A stretch of 26,923 nucleotides of DNA from a virus: IMG/VR virus record IMGVR_UViG_3300021356_000136, positions 1-26,923 of that record. One strand, given 5' to 3'. The notes beneath the pieces are model-generated. The model saw only the letters and a program-made list of their open reading frames with translations, made no database searches and was not told where the DNA came from. Shown here piece after piece: positions 15,448-22,181 of the stretch; the stretch's first letter is position 1; each line of letters begins with the position of its first letter. Both the position numbers and the translations under genes were made by a program.

Positions 15448-15542
15448 ACGTTAGCTTAAATAAGGTTGATTTTTCAAAGGTCGTGCTAAAAAAATAAAAA
15501 AATCGCAACCTTCGATGCTTTTGTCGTTGAGTAAGAACCTAG
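15448..15542. other. Intergenic region before terS; candidate cos or operator
   Basis: The 95 bases between the gpZ-like gene and terS contain an inverted repeat: AAGGTTG at 15462-15468 and CAACCTT at 15506-15512. The arms extend inward by ATTTTT/AAAAAT with a 2-base bulge (13 pairs in all). On the minus strand there is also a T-run (TTTTTTTATTTTTTT). In lambda the cos site lies just upstream of Nu1, so this is where cos would be expected; I do not see lambda cos sequence itself. Confidence 0.4.
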
Positions 15543-16142
15543 TCATAGCCTAGCTGCTCTCTTTATCTGCTTGTCTAGTTCTTTCTTGTAGTTATTGTTG
15601 ACTACACCTACTGCTATCTTAAAGAAATCTAAGAACTTTCTATGCTTGATGAATGGTTTGGCTACTGCTAATAGCTTCTTACCTTCTCTACCTTCTCGCT
15701 TCCATAGTGCACCGTTATGAAAGAATAACTTCTTAGGTGCATCAGCTTTGTTAGCCTTCTTACCAATTATGTTACCGAACTTATTTAATCTCTCACCACC
15801 TGCTGATGTGACTGGTGCTAATATGCTTGTCTTCTTTGCTCTCTCTATACCACCTTCATACACATAGGTTAAGTATTTAGCTGCTATATCTTTAACAAAG
15901 ATAAGTGCAGATAGATCGTTTCGTTTGGCTCTAAACTTCTTAGGCATATCTACTGACTTAACAGTAAATGGTGTAGGTCTATCCAATCGTTTCTGTAGTT
16001 GTGCTCTTTGTGCATTAACTACCTTTGCACCTACATTGTTGATAGCTTCTGCAGTCGCATCAGGTAGGTACTTACGCTTAAACAATCCTAGCTTTTTCTT
16101 GAGTTCTTTCTCGTTTGTCTTTACATGTATGTTAATTGTCAT
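15543..16142 (-). CDS. gpZ-like tail completion / minor tail protein (putative)
   Basis: The 199-residue protein is very basic. It begins with a strand and helix (MTINIHVKTNEKELKKKLGL), then LPDATAEAINNVGAKVVNAQ and RAQLQKRLDRPTPFTVKSV. This resembles the gpZ minor-tail family, where A-x-x-x-A-I-N-x-x-A and a turn with pre-aromatic basic residues recur. Further on, ALIFVKDIAAKYLTYVYEGG and KRAARL at the end are compatible. gpZ helps finish the tail-head joint. Here it lies upstream of terminase, away from the tail genes, which is unusual. Its start overlaps the DUF3310 stop by 4 bases (ATGA). Another possibility is a virion-morphogenesis protein of different descent. Confidence 0.5.
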   Translation of the reverse strand: MTINIHVKTNEKELKKKLGLFKRKYLPDATAEAINNVGAKVVNAQRAQLQKRLDRPTPFTVKSVDMPKKFRAKRNDLSALIFVKDIAAKYLTYVYEGGIERAKKTSILAPVTSAGGERLNKFGNIIGKKANKADAPKKLFFHNGALWKREGREGKKLLAVAKPFIKHRKFLDFFKIAVGVVNNNYKKELDKQIKRAARL

Positions 16143-16351
16143 AGTTCTTCATAGTATGTTATTAACTTATTAATATACCACTTTGCCTTGTTAAGGTCTT
16201 CTATGTTGCTGTTCTTCAAACGGTTTCTATGTATGTACTTTATTATTTGACCTTCAAGATAATAAGGAAAGTGCTGACCTAATTGTTGTTGTATATAGTC
16301 TATACACTCTACCTTACCCTTCTTGTAATGTGGTGGATTTATGCTGTCCAT
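16139..16351 (-). CDS. DUF3310 family protein
   Basis: The 70-residue protein contains the short DUF3310 pattern: NPPHYKKGKVECIDYIQQQL, then a turn, LEGQIIKYIHRNRLKNSNIE and DLNKAKWYINKLI. The family is widespread in phages (also called SaV-like or nucleotide kinase-like) and usually lies among replication or nucleotide genes. Its biochemical role is not established. It has good SD (AGGAGATAAA) before ATG and is coupled to the next gene by ATGA. Confidence 0.85.
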   Translation of the reverse strand: MDSINPPHYKKGKVECIDYIQQQLGQHFPYYLEGQIIKYIHRNRLKNSNIEDLNKAKWYINKLITYYEEL

Positions 16352-16360
16352 TTTATCTCC

Positions 16361-16792
16361 TTATTTAAAACCATTAATAATTACACAATCTTCAGGCGGT
16401 ATTCTAAAGATTGGCTCTATGTCTTGATCGTCTCTTGTTGTTAAAGTTCTACCACTAAACTCAAACTTATATGCTTTTGTGAAATCCCATTTGTGATAAC
16501 ACAGCTTGTCATTGCAATTAAATATTAATATGAAGTCACAACCACTTGTATCATGCAATAATTTTGCTGCTTCTATTTTTTTGTAACTAATCATAAATAT
16601 ATATTGACCATAGTTAATGTTAGCTTTTTTTATCTCGCACCATGTATACACATCATCTTTTTTAATTAAATAATCTACTTTGTATTTGACTGGATTTAGC
16701 TTTATAAAATTACATGACCACTTATCTTCAAGATATGTAGCTATATCCTTTTCGTTTTGTAAATCTGCTTTACTTTCGTAATATGGTCTCAT
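16361..16792 (-). CDS. PD-(D/E)XK nuclease-like protein (143 aa)
   Basis: The protein has an N-terminal helix (SKADLQNEKDIATYLEDKW) with Glu14 or Asp16 as a possible first acid. It continues with VKYKVDYLIKKDDVYTWCEI, in which Asp40, Glu53 and Lys55 (D...E-I-K) fit the PD-(D/E)XK active site. The layout helix-strand-D-strand-ExK-helix is the fold's core. The end (QDIEPIFRIPPEDCVIINGF) is not diagnostic. Such small proteins in phage early regions are often DNA-cutting or DNA-processing factors. It starts inside the Lys-rich small ORF (23-base overlap). The exact substrate is unknown. Confidence 0.55.
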   Translation of the reverse strand: MRPYYESKADLQNEKDIATYLEDKWSCNFIKLNPVKYKVDYLIKKDDVYTWCEIKKANINYGQYIFMISYKKIEAAKLLHDTSGCDFILIFNCNDKLCYHKWDFTKAYKFEFSGRTLTTRDDQDIEPIFRIPPEDCVIINGFK

Positions 16793-16883
16793 TCTTTTTC
16801 TTTTTCTTCTTCTTAAATATCTTATCCCAGTTGTCTCTATAAGACTTATGGTCTTTAGTTCTGTCCTTGTCGCCTTTACTCAT
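16770..16883 (-). CDS. Small Lys-rich ORF (37 aa)
   Basis: An ORF from ATG 16883-16881 to TAA 16772-16770 encodes MSKGDKDRTKDHKSYRDNWD, then KIFKKKKKKKNETILRK. Its start overlaps the end of the upstream 164-aa gene by 8 bases, which allows translational coupling. The purine-rich Lys run also supplies the ribosome binding region for the next gene. There is no strong SD of its own. The highly charged peptide could bind nucleic acid, but it could also be a by-product of an A-rich leader. Confidence 0.45.
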   Translation of the reverse strand: MSKGDKDRTKDHKSYRDNWDKIFKKKKKKKNETILRK

Positions 16884-17370
16884 ATGTAATTCTCTCAAAT
16901 GTTACGTCACCATGTTTGTTAGTTAAAAAATGCTTTGCTTCAATAAAATCAGACGGAATAGATTTAAACATTTCCTCCATGCTAAAAAACATAACGTCTT
17001 TTTCATTTTTATGCATTTCCATCATCATCTTTTTCTCATTGTTATAGTCACATACTAAAATAGTTTTTTTATTAAATTCATAACATCTAATATATGGCTC
17101 TAATTCTTTATATCCATTAGCTTTTATCTTTTCTACCAGTGCATCATATGCACGAAACATCATTTCTATCATTTGTAGCTTCTTTTTATCTGTATCTTTG
17201 CTTAAAGATTTATCAAAAAGAATTTTTGCTCTACCGTATTTAATCTCTAAATCTGTGCCTACTAACTTATAAATACGTCTCATATTGCCATACTTTTTAA
17301 ATATCTCTGCTTCATAATTTCGCAAGTCATTTAATCTATTATCTATTTGTCTCTCTAAATATGTTTTCAT
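16876..17370 (-). CDS. Unknown protein (164 aa)
   Basis: I do not recognise this protein. It is helical and charged at the start (YLERQIDNRLNDLRNYEAEI, KKYGNMRRIYKLVG), then has KLQMIEMMFRAYDALVEKIK. The C-terminal half is alpha/beta with Cys, Met and Lys (EPYIRCYEFNKKTILVCDYN, KKMMMEMHKNEKDVMFFSME). No catalytic motif stands out. The gene follows the repeat-rich region after the primase-helicase and has no clear SD. Two TAGAAT boxes lie just before its ATG. It may belong to DNA metabolism by location only. Confidence 0.6.
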   Translation of the reverse strand: MKTYLERQIDNRLNDLRNYEAEIFKKYGNMRRIYKLVGTDLEIKYGRAKILFDKSLSKDTDKKKLQMIEMMFRAYDALVEKIKANGYKELEPYIRCYEFNKKTILVCDYNNEKKMMMEMHKNEKDVMFFSMEEMFKSIPSDFIEAKHFLTNKHGDVTFERITYE

Positions 17371-17500
17371 CTTATTCTACCCATTCTACTCTGCCTACCC
17401 TGCAGTTCTAAAGAACTGCTGCAGGGGTGGCTGAGCAAATATATGGCATTTTGCCTTGCTCTGCCTATTTTTTACTAAAAATGGCAGAGTAATGGCAGAG
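17371..17500. repeat. Iteron-like CTCTGCC/GGCAGAG repeats and stem-loops (candidate origin)
   Basis: This 130-base gap follows the primase-helicase stop. It holds CTCTGCC at 17389-17395 and 17459-17465 and inverted GGCAGAG at 17483-17489 and 17494-17500, with another AGGCAGA covering the stop codon at 17503. Between them are CCCTGCAG/CTGCAGGG arms (17398-17428) enclosing GCAGTTCT-AA-AGAACTGC (17403-17420), and GGCA-ttt-TGCC (17445-17455). The block is more GC-rich than its surroundings. Repeats plus cruciform potential beside a replication helicase suggest an origin, though RNA processing or regulator binding are alternatives. Confidence 0.5.
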
Positions 17501-19441
17501 TTAGGCAGACCCATCAAAATCAGGTGGTATATCTTTATAATCTGCATGTTGCCAATTATTATTCTCTTTATCATGTATAACTAAGTTTTTATCTCTTAAT
17601 GCTGTTAATGTTTTTTGTATTTGATTTGGGTTTAAATCTTCATCATCTTTATTCTTAACTTTTCCTACTAAATCAGAAGTTTGTAATTTAACATCTTGTG
17701 GTGCTTGTGGGTTACGTTCTATAGCTTCTATCTTAAGCTGTGCTAAAACATTTTTTTGATTACCTCTTAATATTGGTTGCTGTTTTTTAGTCAAATCAAC
17801 ATCTGTTTCTTCTAAATATCCTGATGTTAAATTAAGACCGTCACCTATTATATCTACTTCTTTAAAAACAAATGCTTTTTCCTGCATTCCTTGTCCGTCT
17901 TTATTTAAAGTTTGCTCAAAAGTTACATACATATCTTCTTTTTTATCTGCACCTAATGCCTTATCTTGTCTCTCTACTTTAAATTCATAATCTAATGATG
18001 CACCTAATACACTTGAACCTCTTGCTCTATCACCATTACCATGTCCAGTATGATGTACTAAACAAACACAACACTTATACTCAGATATTAGGCTATCTAA
18101 CTTATTAATGAAATTACCAACATCTTCTGCACTATTCTCATTACCTACAAAGTTTCTCTGAAAGGTGTCAATAATTATCATACCTATATTGCCCTCTATA
18201 TTTTGTATGTAGTTAATTTCATCCTTTAGCTTTACAAAATCATCTTCTTCATTGACTCTAACTGCCCTATCAGATAAATATAATGGTACTTCTTTTAAGT
18301 CATACATACCCTGCTGCCATGCAGCCAATCTTCTTTTAACACCTCTTTGACCTTCACCACATAAATATAAAACTGATGCTTTATTAGACTCATTACCGTA
18401 AAAGTTTCTACCCTTTGCTATTGCACATGCCATAGAGATAGCTATAAATGATTTACCACTTTTAGGTTTACCAAATATACACATCAATGCTTCTTTTTCA
18501 CAAACATCTTTAATCAACCACTCAGGATTTGTAACTTGTTGCAAAACATTATCTGCTCTAGTGAATGTGATTTGTCCTATTGGTTTCATAGGATTGCAAA
18601 TAATGTATTTAATTAATGCATCTTGATCTTTAAAATATTCTTTCTCATATGCATCCCATAAATCATCTTTTGCATCAAAGTCTGCAGGTGGTTTAGCAAT
18701 TGTTACTATGCAGCCATTTTTCTTTAAATATGCAGATAATTCACTAGCACACTGTTTACCCGCTTCATCGTTATCAGGAAATATATATACCTCTTTATTA
18801 AATATAGGACTCCAGTCTGATTTTTGCCATCCTGTAGCCCCACCATGCCATGTAACAGCATCATAGTCTTTTGCTATCTTCTTACATCCTATTGCTGCTT
18901 TTTCTCCCTCATTAATAATTATTGGTTTATCTTCATGCTCTGCTTTGTAATAAATTGGCAATAAACCTTCAGGTCTTCGCATAACCCATGTACCATCAGG
19001 ATTTTCACTAAATGGTGCATATTTTTGCTTTATGTAATGATGTGGCGGAAATCGCATTACCTTAAATTTACTTGTGTACTGCAGATACACAATTGCATGT
19101 CCTTGCAACTCCGCCACTTTTTCTTTTGATAATAACTTAGCACCGTCTGACTTTTTAGTAAGGGGAATCATATGAGAAACGTCAGACGATGCCACGTTAT
19201 AACCGTACTGTTTTAAAACTTGTTTTATATCTAAATTATATATCTTAATTAAATCAGTTACACCACCGCCAGTACCTGCTTCGTGGTCATACCATTGTCC
19301 TGTCTCTAAATTCAAAGATTTAGAGCCATGACGACCCCACCTCAGTTCTTTAGGAGTAACTTTAGTAGGTTCGCCAAATAGCTGTTTTGCAATATCAGGT
19401 GCTATTCGCACCCAGTCTGCATCAGAAAGGGATATCGTCAT
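17501..19441 (-). CDS. Primase-helicase: Toprim plus RepA-like AAA ATPase
   Basis: The 646-residue protein combines an N-terminal DNA-binding/primase-like region (residues 1-110, with LNLETGQWYDHEAGTGGGVT, a motif seen at primase fronts) and a Toprim domain at about 170-255. The Toprim has PIIINEGEKAA (Glu178/Glu180) and YIFPDNDEAG (Asp223, Asp225). The RecA-like helicase domain starts near 300: Walker A GKPKSGKS at 324-331, Walker B MIIIDT at 421-426, CLVHHTGHGNGDRARGSS at 460-477 and SLDYEFKV. Residues 550-646 look like a small C-terminal winged-helix domain (QKTLTALRDKNLVIHDKENN). It would open and prime the replication fork; no DNA polymerase is encoded. The start overlaps the SSB-like gene by 20 bases. 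Confidence 0.9.
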   Translation of the reverse strand: MTISLSDADWVRIAPDIAKQLFGEPTKVTPKELRWGRHGSKSLNLETGQWYDHEAGTGGGVTDLIKIYNLDIKQVLKQYGYNVASSDVSHMIPLTKKSDGAKLLSKEKVAELQGHAIVYLQYTSKFKVMRFPPHHYIKQKYAPFSENPDGTWVMRRPEGLLPIYYKAEHEDKPIIINEGEKAAIGCKKIAKDYDAVTWHGGATGWQKSDWSPIFNKEVYIFPDNDEAGKQCASELSAYLKKNGCIVTIAKPPADFDAKDDLWDAYEKEYFKDQDALIKYIICNPMKPIGQITFTRADNVLQQVTNPEWLIKDVCEKEALMCIFGKPKSGKSFIAISMACAIAKGRNFYGNESNKASVLYLCGEGQRGVKRRLAAWQQGMYDLKEVPLYLSDRAVRVNEEDDFVKLKDEINYIQNIEGNIGMIIIDTFQRNFVGNENSAEDVGNFINKLDSLISEYKCCVCLVHHTGHGNGDRARGSSVLGASLDYEFKVERQDKALGADKKEDMYVTFEQTLNKDGQGMQEKAFVFKEVDIIGDGLNLTSGYLEETDVDLTKKQQPILRGNQKNVLAQLKIEAIERNPQAPQDVKLQTSDLVGKVKNKDDEDLNPNQIQKTLTALRDKNLVIHDKENNNWQHADYKDIPPDFDGSA

Positions 19442-19988
19442 CCGTTAGTCCTTTTGATTCAGTTTCTTGCACTCCGACATCTGTATTAGATGCCCATTCA
19501 GGTATTATAAAATTATTATTTCTAGGTTTGTAACCAAGAAAATCAATTTCAATATCTGCTGATCTGCCTTTTCCAACCTGTATGTCAGTAGCACCTTTAA
19601 ATTCAAATATAGGTAAGCCTTCTTTAGCTTCCTGTGAATTCCAAAATTTACCTAACATCTTGTTAAATGCAGAAGATTCAGAATAACTGTATCTTTGCCA
19701 TAACAAAGGTCTGTCTAAAGCGTCTGTATATAACCAAGCAGAAAATGCTCTTTTATAATCATCAGCAGGTTTGTCGCCAACTACAGTAAATTTATCATCC
19801 CATACAAACTCATAGCCTGTATTAGGTGTATATCTACCCCAACCCGATTGAAATGTAGCAGGGTCTAACTGAATGTATTTAACATCCAATGCTTCCTCGC
19901 CTACATAAAATCGCTTGTCAGCAGCTTTAAATGCAAGAAATGAACTAGTAGGACTACCACTAGACATTCCACCTAATATATCAACCAT
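19422..19988 (-). CDS. SSB-like protein with DDDIPF tail
   Basis: The 188-residue protein has a mostly beta region (residues 10-150: SSFLAFKAADKRFYVGEEAL, VKYIQLDPATFQSGWGRYTP, WSLW-type aromatic segments such as FSAWLYTDALDRPLLWQRYS) and ends in ...TDDDIPF. The D-D-D-I-P-F tip is the C-terminal peptide by which single-strand DNA-binding proteins contact partner enzymes. A Gly/Lys-rich DIEIDFLGYKPRNN hairpin precedes the linker. It lies between recombination genes and the primase-helicase, which fits SSB. The sequence of the body does not show a clear classical SSB, so an annealing or another ssDNA-binding protein is possible. Good SD (AAGGAGAGTATT) sits before the ATG. Confidence 0.65.
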   Translation of the reverse strand: MVDILGGMSSGSPTSSFLAFKAADKRFYVGEEALDVKYIQLDPATFQSGWGRYTPNTGYEFVWDDKFTVVGDKPADDYKRAFSAWLYTDALDRPLLWQRYSYSESSAFNKMLGKFWNSQEAKEGLPIFEFKGATDIQVGKGRSADIEIDFLGYKPRNNNFIIPEWASNTDVGVQETESKGLTDDDIPF

Positions 19989-20003
19989 AATACTCTCCTT
20001 ATG

Positions 20004-20186
20004 TTAGTGTATAGATAGCTTATCTATACTGGTTAAATATTCGACTTCAAGACGATGATAATTCCTCTCCTTAAAGTCCTCGTATGTATCGTCATTTATT
20101 ATTCCTAATACTTCCAATACTACGTTCATTCTGTCGTATGCATCACGACAAAAACTCTCAAAATCTTCTTCATTTATTGAATACAC
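20004..20186 (-). CDS. Unknown small protein (60 aa)
   Basis: The 60-residue product (MYSINEEDFESFCRDAYDRM, then VVLEVLGIINDDTYEDFKER and a short C-terminal tail) is acidic and probably all helical. It overlaps the resolvase gene by 17 bases and lies 15 bases before the SSB-like gene. No family is recognised. The arrangement suggests a co-expressed replication accessory. Confidence 0.6.
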   Translation of the reverse strand: MYSINEEDFESFCRDAYDRMNVVLEVLGIINDDTYEDFKERNYHRLEVEYLTSIDKLSIH

Positions 20187-20592
20187 TAGCTTTCTTCAAT
20201 ATTTGTTTATGCTCTTTACATAAAGTTCTAAGGCTACACATATAAGTAACCTGATTATCTTGTGGCACATTGTCACTAACTAACCATGCAGGTATAACAC
20301 AATAAATTTCTTTTCTATCAAACTTATAAACTAAGATAGGAATGTATTTATCCCTAGCAGCTACTAAAACTTGTTCCCACCATGCTTGTTTATACATGTT
20401 AGTTGCTGTCTGTCCGTATCTTTTACATTCAATTGCAAAGTTATCCCAGTAAATATCAGCTTGTCCTTTGTACTGTGCTTGATCTAAGTTTCTACTAACT
20501 AATTTAGTGCCACCTTTTAAAGTAATAAATTGGTTTATCATCTTAACGATAAGTCTCTCGAAATTATGTCCTTTAGTCCTGCTATTAGTCAT
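20170..20592 (-). CDS. Holliday-junction resolvase-like PD-(D/E)XK nuclease (Hjc-like)
   Basis: The 140-residue protein reads like Hjc/phage resolvases. An N-terminal helix carries RTKGHNFERLIVKMINQFIT (Glu12). QYKGQADIYWDNFAIECKRY then gives Asp46 and Glu55-x-Lys57, the D...E-x-K active site. A helix follows (YKQAWWEQVLVAARDKYIPI) and a strand (LVYKFDRKEIYCVIP). These positions match the metal-binding residues of the fold. Such enzymes cut four-way junctions and branched DNA before packaging. The start overlaps the 49-aa gene by 8 bases. Confidence 0.75.
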   Translation of the reverse strand: MTNSRTKGHNFERLIVKMINQFITLKGGTKLVSRNLDQAQYKGQADIYWDNFAIECKRYGQTATNMYKQAWWEQVLVAARDKYIPILVYKFDRKEIYCVIPAWLVSDNVPQDNQVTYMCSLRTLCKEHKQILKKASVFNK

Positions 20593-20734
20593 TTGTATTT
20601 TTGTGTTCTATCATTCCTAACTTTACTAAAAGTTCAGTCGCTTTGCCAATGTCTATTTTATTAACAGCAGCAAATACACTAAGTTCATGGTGCATGTCCT
20701 CACTCACCCATAATGCTTTTTTATTATTTTCCAT
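20585..20734 (-). CDS. Small putative DNA-binding protein (49 aa)
   Basis: This ORF opens at ATG 20734-20732 behind GGAGAG and ends at TAA 20587-20585. It encodes MENNKKALWVSEDMHHELSV, then FAAVNKIDIGKATELLVKLG and MIEHKNTND. A short strand (ALWVS) followed by two helices with D/E-x-x-H-x-x-L is the layout of ribbon-helix-helix repressors, so a small regulator is possible. It overlaps the resolvase start by 8 bases. The SD and the tidy fit make it likely to be real; the fold is inferred. Confidence 0.65.
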   Translation of the reverse strand: MENNKKALWVSEDMHHELSVFAAVNKIDIGKATELLVKLGMIEHKNTND

Positions 20735-20843
20735 TTTTTGACTCTCCATTATCAATATTATTCTTTATTTGGTTTATAATCAAGTTAGGGCGACTAGCGA
20801 AACTCTCCTTCTGTCTAATACTCTCATTTGCTTGTTCGCCCTT
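20735..20843. promoter_or_regulatory. Gap between exonuclease and 49-aa gene; weak promoter candidate
   Basis: On the minus strand TTGATT and TAATAT are 17 bases apart, shortly before the 49-aa gene. GGGCGA (20788-20793) and TCGCCC (20836-20841) form a distant inverted repeat with a 42-base loop. Neither signal is strong. A 15-codon ORF here has no SD. Confidence 0.25.
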
Positions 20844-21674
20844 CTAAATTTCCAAATCAACCACATTAGGACTATTATAAATAGTTAGCGGTTTACCTTT
20901 CTTATATTCTTTATATTCTTCTAAATACGTCTCTACTGTATGCCATGCATAATCCATATGCTCTTGTGTAATTCTAAATACTTTAGCTGCATAAGGATGC
21001 ACCTTTTCTTGTGCTACAAATACAAATTCTTTTACTTTATAACCTGCAGCTTCTACACCACGTCTATAAAATGCAGCTTGTAAATCATAACCATACTTTC
21101 TAACTGAATAGCCAAACTGTCTTGGGTCACAAGACTGTGTAGTTTTATAATCCACTATAACTATTTCATTATCTGTATGTGGTTTATCTATAGGTTTACA
21201 AAGCACATCAGGTCTGCATTTACAAATAACATCATCTTCATACCAATAAATACTAGATTCAGCTATTTTATCTTTTGCATTTATATATGCATTACCTTCA
21301 TAAATCATATTGTCCTTCATACCCTGTATGATCTCCATATCAGACTCTTTTAAAACAATAAGACCATTAGCTTCATATTCTTCTTTTAATTCTTTATTAG
21401 CTTTTGTATAAGGTGAACCAGTCATAATAACTACATCACGTTTAAATGCTTCTTCTCCCTCTAATAAATAACTATGTGCTGCAGTTCCAAATTTAAGTGT
21501 AGGACTAGATTCTAGCTTTTGTTCTATAGCATGTAACTGTGATTCTCCGAATCTTCTTATGCTACTACTACTAACACCTAGTCCTGCATGATATACGTCA
21601 TTAGGTAAGTCTTTAACTATGATTGCATTACCAACCTTTTTAAAGTCATACTTTTCTAAATCTTTTATATTCAT
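20844..21674 (-). CDS. RecE-type exonuclease (DUF3799, PD-(D/E)XK)
   Basis: The 276-residue protein has the layout of ExoVIII/DUF3799 exonucleases used in phage recombination. Near the start, NDVYHAGLGVSSSSIRRFGE and LKFGTAAHSYLLEGEEAF (His67) form the typical front. VICKCRPDVLCKPID gives Asp156 and IVIVDYKTTQSCDPRQFG gives Asp175 and Lys177 (D-x-K), followed by YDLQAAFYRRGVEAAG with Gln199. These are the expected metal and DNA contacts. It digests one strand from DNA ends to give 3' tails for annealing. No clear RecT gene is nearby; the SSB-like protein may act in that step. Its ATG overlaps the previous stop (ATGA). Confidence 0.85.
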   Translation of the reverse strand: MNIKDLEKYDFKKVGNAIIVKDLPNDVYHAGLGVSSSSIRRFGESQLHAIEQKLESSPTLKFGTAAHSYLLEGEEAFKRDVVIMTGSPYTKANKELKEEYEANGLIVLKESDMEIIQGMKDNMIYEGNAYINAKDKIAESSIYWYEDDVICKCRPDVLCKPIDKPHTDNEIVIVDYKTTQSCDPRQFGYSVRKYGYDLQAAFYRRGVEAAGYKVKEFVFVAQEKVHPYAAKVFRITQEHMDYAWHTVETYLEEYKEYKKGKPLTIYNSPNVVDLEI

Positions 21675-21856
21675 GTTCTACTTAGTTGTTCCTGTATTTC
21701 TTCTTGCGAGTTTCTAACTTCAAATTTATCGTTATTAACTTCAACAACATTGTGACCAGTTATAAAGTCTTTATAAAAACCTTTAACCTCTCTAGGCGGT
21801 AGATATAAAGTACCACCACCAATTAAATTAAATCTTATATTTCTATTTGCTCTCAT
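21671..21856 (-). CDS. Unknown small protein (61 aa), possibly FlbD-like
   Basis: The 61-residue protein (MRANRNIRFNLIGGGTLYLP, then FITGHNVVEVNNDKFEVRNS and EEIQEQLSRT) is small and beta-rich with a final helix. The order hydrophobic strand, P-x-x-V, strand VxEVNNxKFEV, then S-x-E-E-I resembles the compact FlbD fold, but the match is weak. It starts with a strong SD (AGGAGAGAA) inside the preceding ORF and overlaps the exonuclease by 4 bases. Function unknown. Confidence 0.6.
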   Translation of the reverse strand: MRANRNIRFNLIGGGTLYLPPREVKGFYKDFITGHNVVEVNNDKFEVRNSQEEIQEQLSRT

Positions 21857-21968
21857 TTCTCTCTCCTTTTTGTATCATATCATTGTGCATATTTAACCAG
21901 TCTATATCGTCACCACGATCAAACAGATTCATAAACATAACAATACATTTATTAATAAACTCTTTCAT
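21843..21968 (-). CDS. Small early-region ORF D (41 aa)
   Basis: ATG 21968-21966 overlaps the stop of ORF C (ATGA). It ends at TAG 21845-21843. The product is MKEFINKCIVMFMNLFDRGD, then DIDWLNMHNDMIQKGERNES and a final Lys, an amphipathic, partly hydrophobic helix followed by an acidic segment. Its 3' end contains the SD of the 61-aa gene. No homologue is recalled; coupling in the chain is the main support. Confidence 0.5.
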   Translation of the reverse strand: MKEFINKCIVMFMNLFDRGDDIDWLNMHNDMIQKGERNESK

Positions 21969-22051
21969 CTTCTATCGTTAAGTAATAAAGCTATACCGTA
22001 TAAACAGATAGCCATAAAAACTAAGAATGGTAATACTTGCAAATCAATCAT
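21965..22051 (-). CDS. Small membrane peptide ORF C (28 aa)
   Basis: ATG 22051-22049 to TGA 21967-21965 encodes MIDLQVLPFLVFMAICLYGI, then ALLLNDRR. This is one transmembrane helix with charged ends and nothing else. The start lies inside the last codons of ORF B (overlap of 8 bases) behind GGTGAG. The length is near the lower limit for a gene. Placed in an early operon, it may be an inhibitor or host-membrane factor, but that is speculative. Confidence 0.5.
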   Translation of the reverse strand: MIDLQVLPFLVFMAICLYGIALLLNDRR

Positions 22052-22181
22052 AACTCACCAACCTTACACTATGCTTTTGCTTTGCAAGTCTAGCGTATTT
22101 ATCAAGTGCTTCTGTAAAACTAGGTGTCTGAAATGCAGTCCACCATCCTATTGGTAATTTAACTTTTACTAAATATTTCAT
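22044..22181 (-). CDS. Small early-region ORF B (45 aa)
   Basis: ATG 22181-22179 overlaps the stop of ORF A (ATGA) and follows AGGAGAGGAAA, a strong SD. The gene ends at TGA 22046-22044. It encodes MKYLVKVKLPIGWWTAFQTP, then SFTEALDKYARLAKQKHSVR and LVSYD: a strand, a Trp-rich turn, an amphipathic helix and a short strand, like a small alpha/beta unit. Family unknown. Confidence 0.65.
   Translation of the reverse strand: MKYLVKVKLPIGWWTAFQTPSFTEALDKYARLAKQKHSVRLVSYD

Noticed and set aside
17420-17470. tRNA-like sequence (GGGGTGGCTGAG)
   Set aside because: Only the first bases resemble a Ser/Leu tRNA front. No anticodon stem, T-loop or acceptor match can be formed.
20780-20827. 15-codon ORF (MRVLDRRRVSLVALT)
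   Set aside because: No SD, very short, no overlap coupling. The stretch is better described as a leader region.
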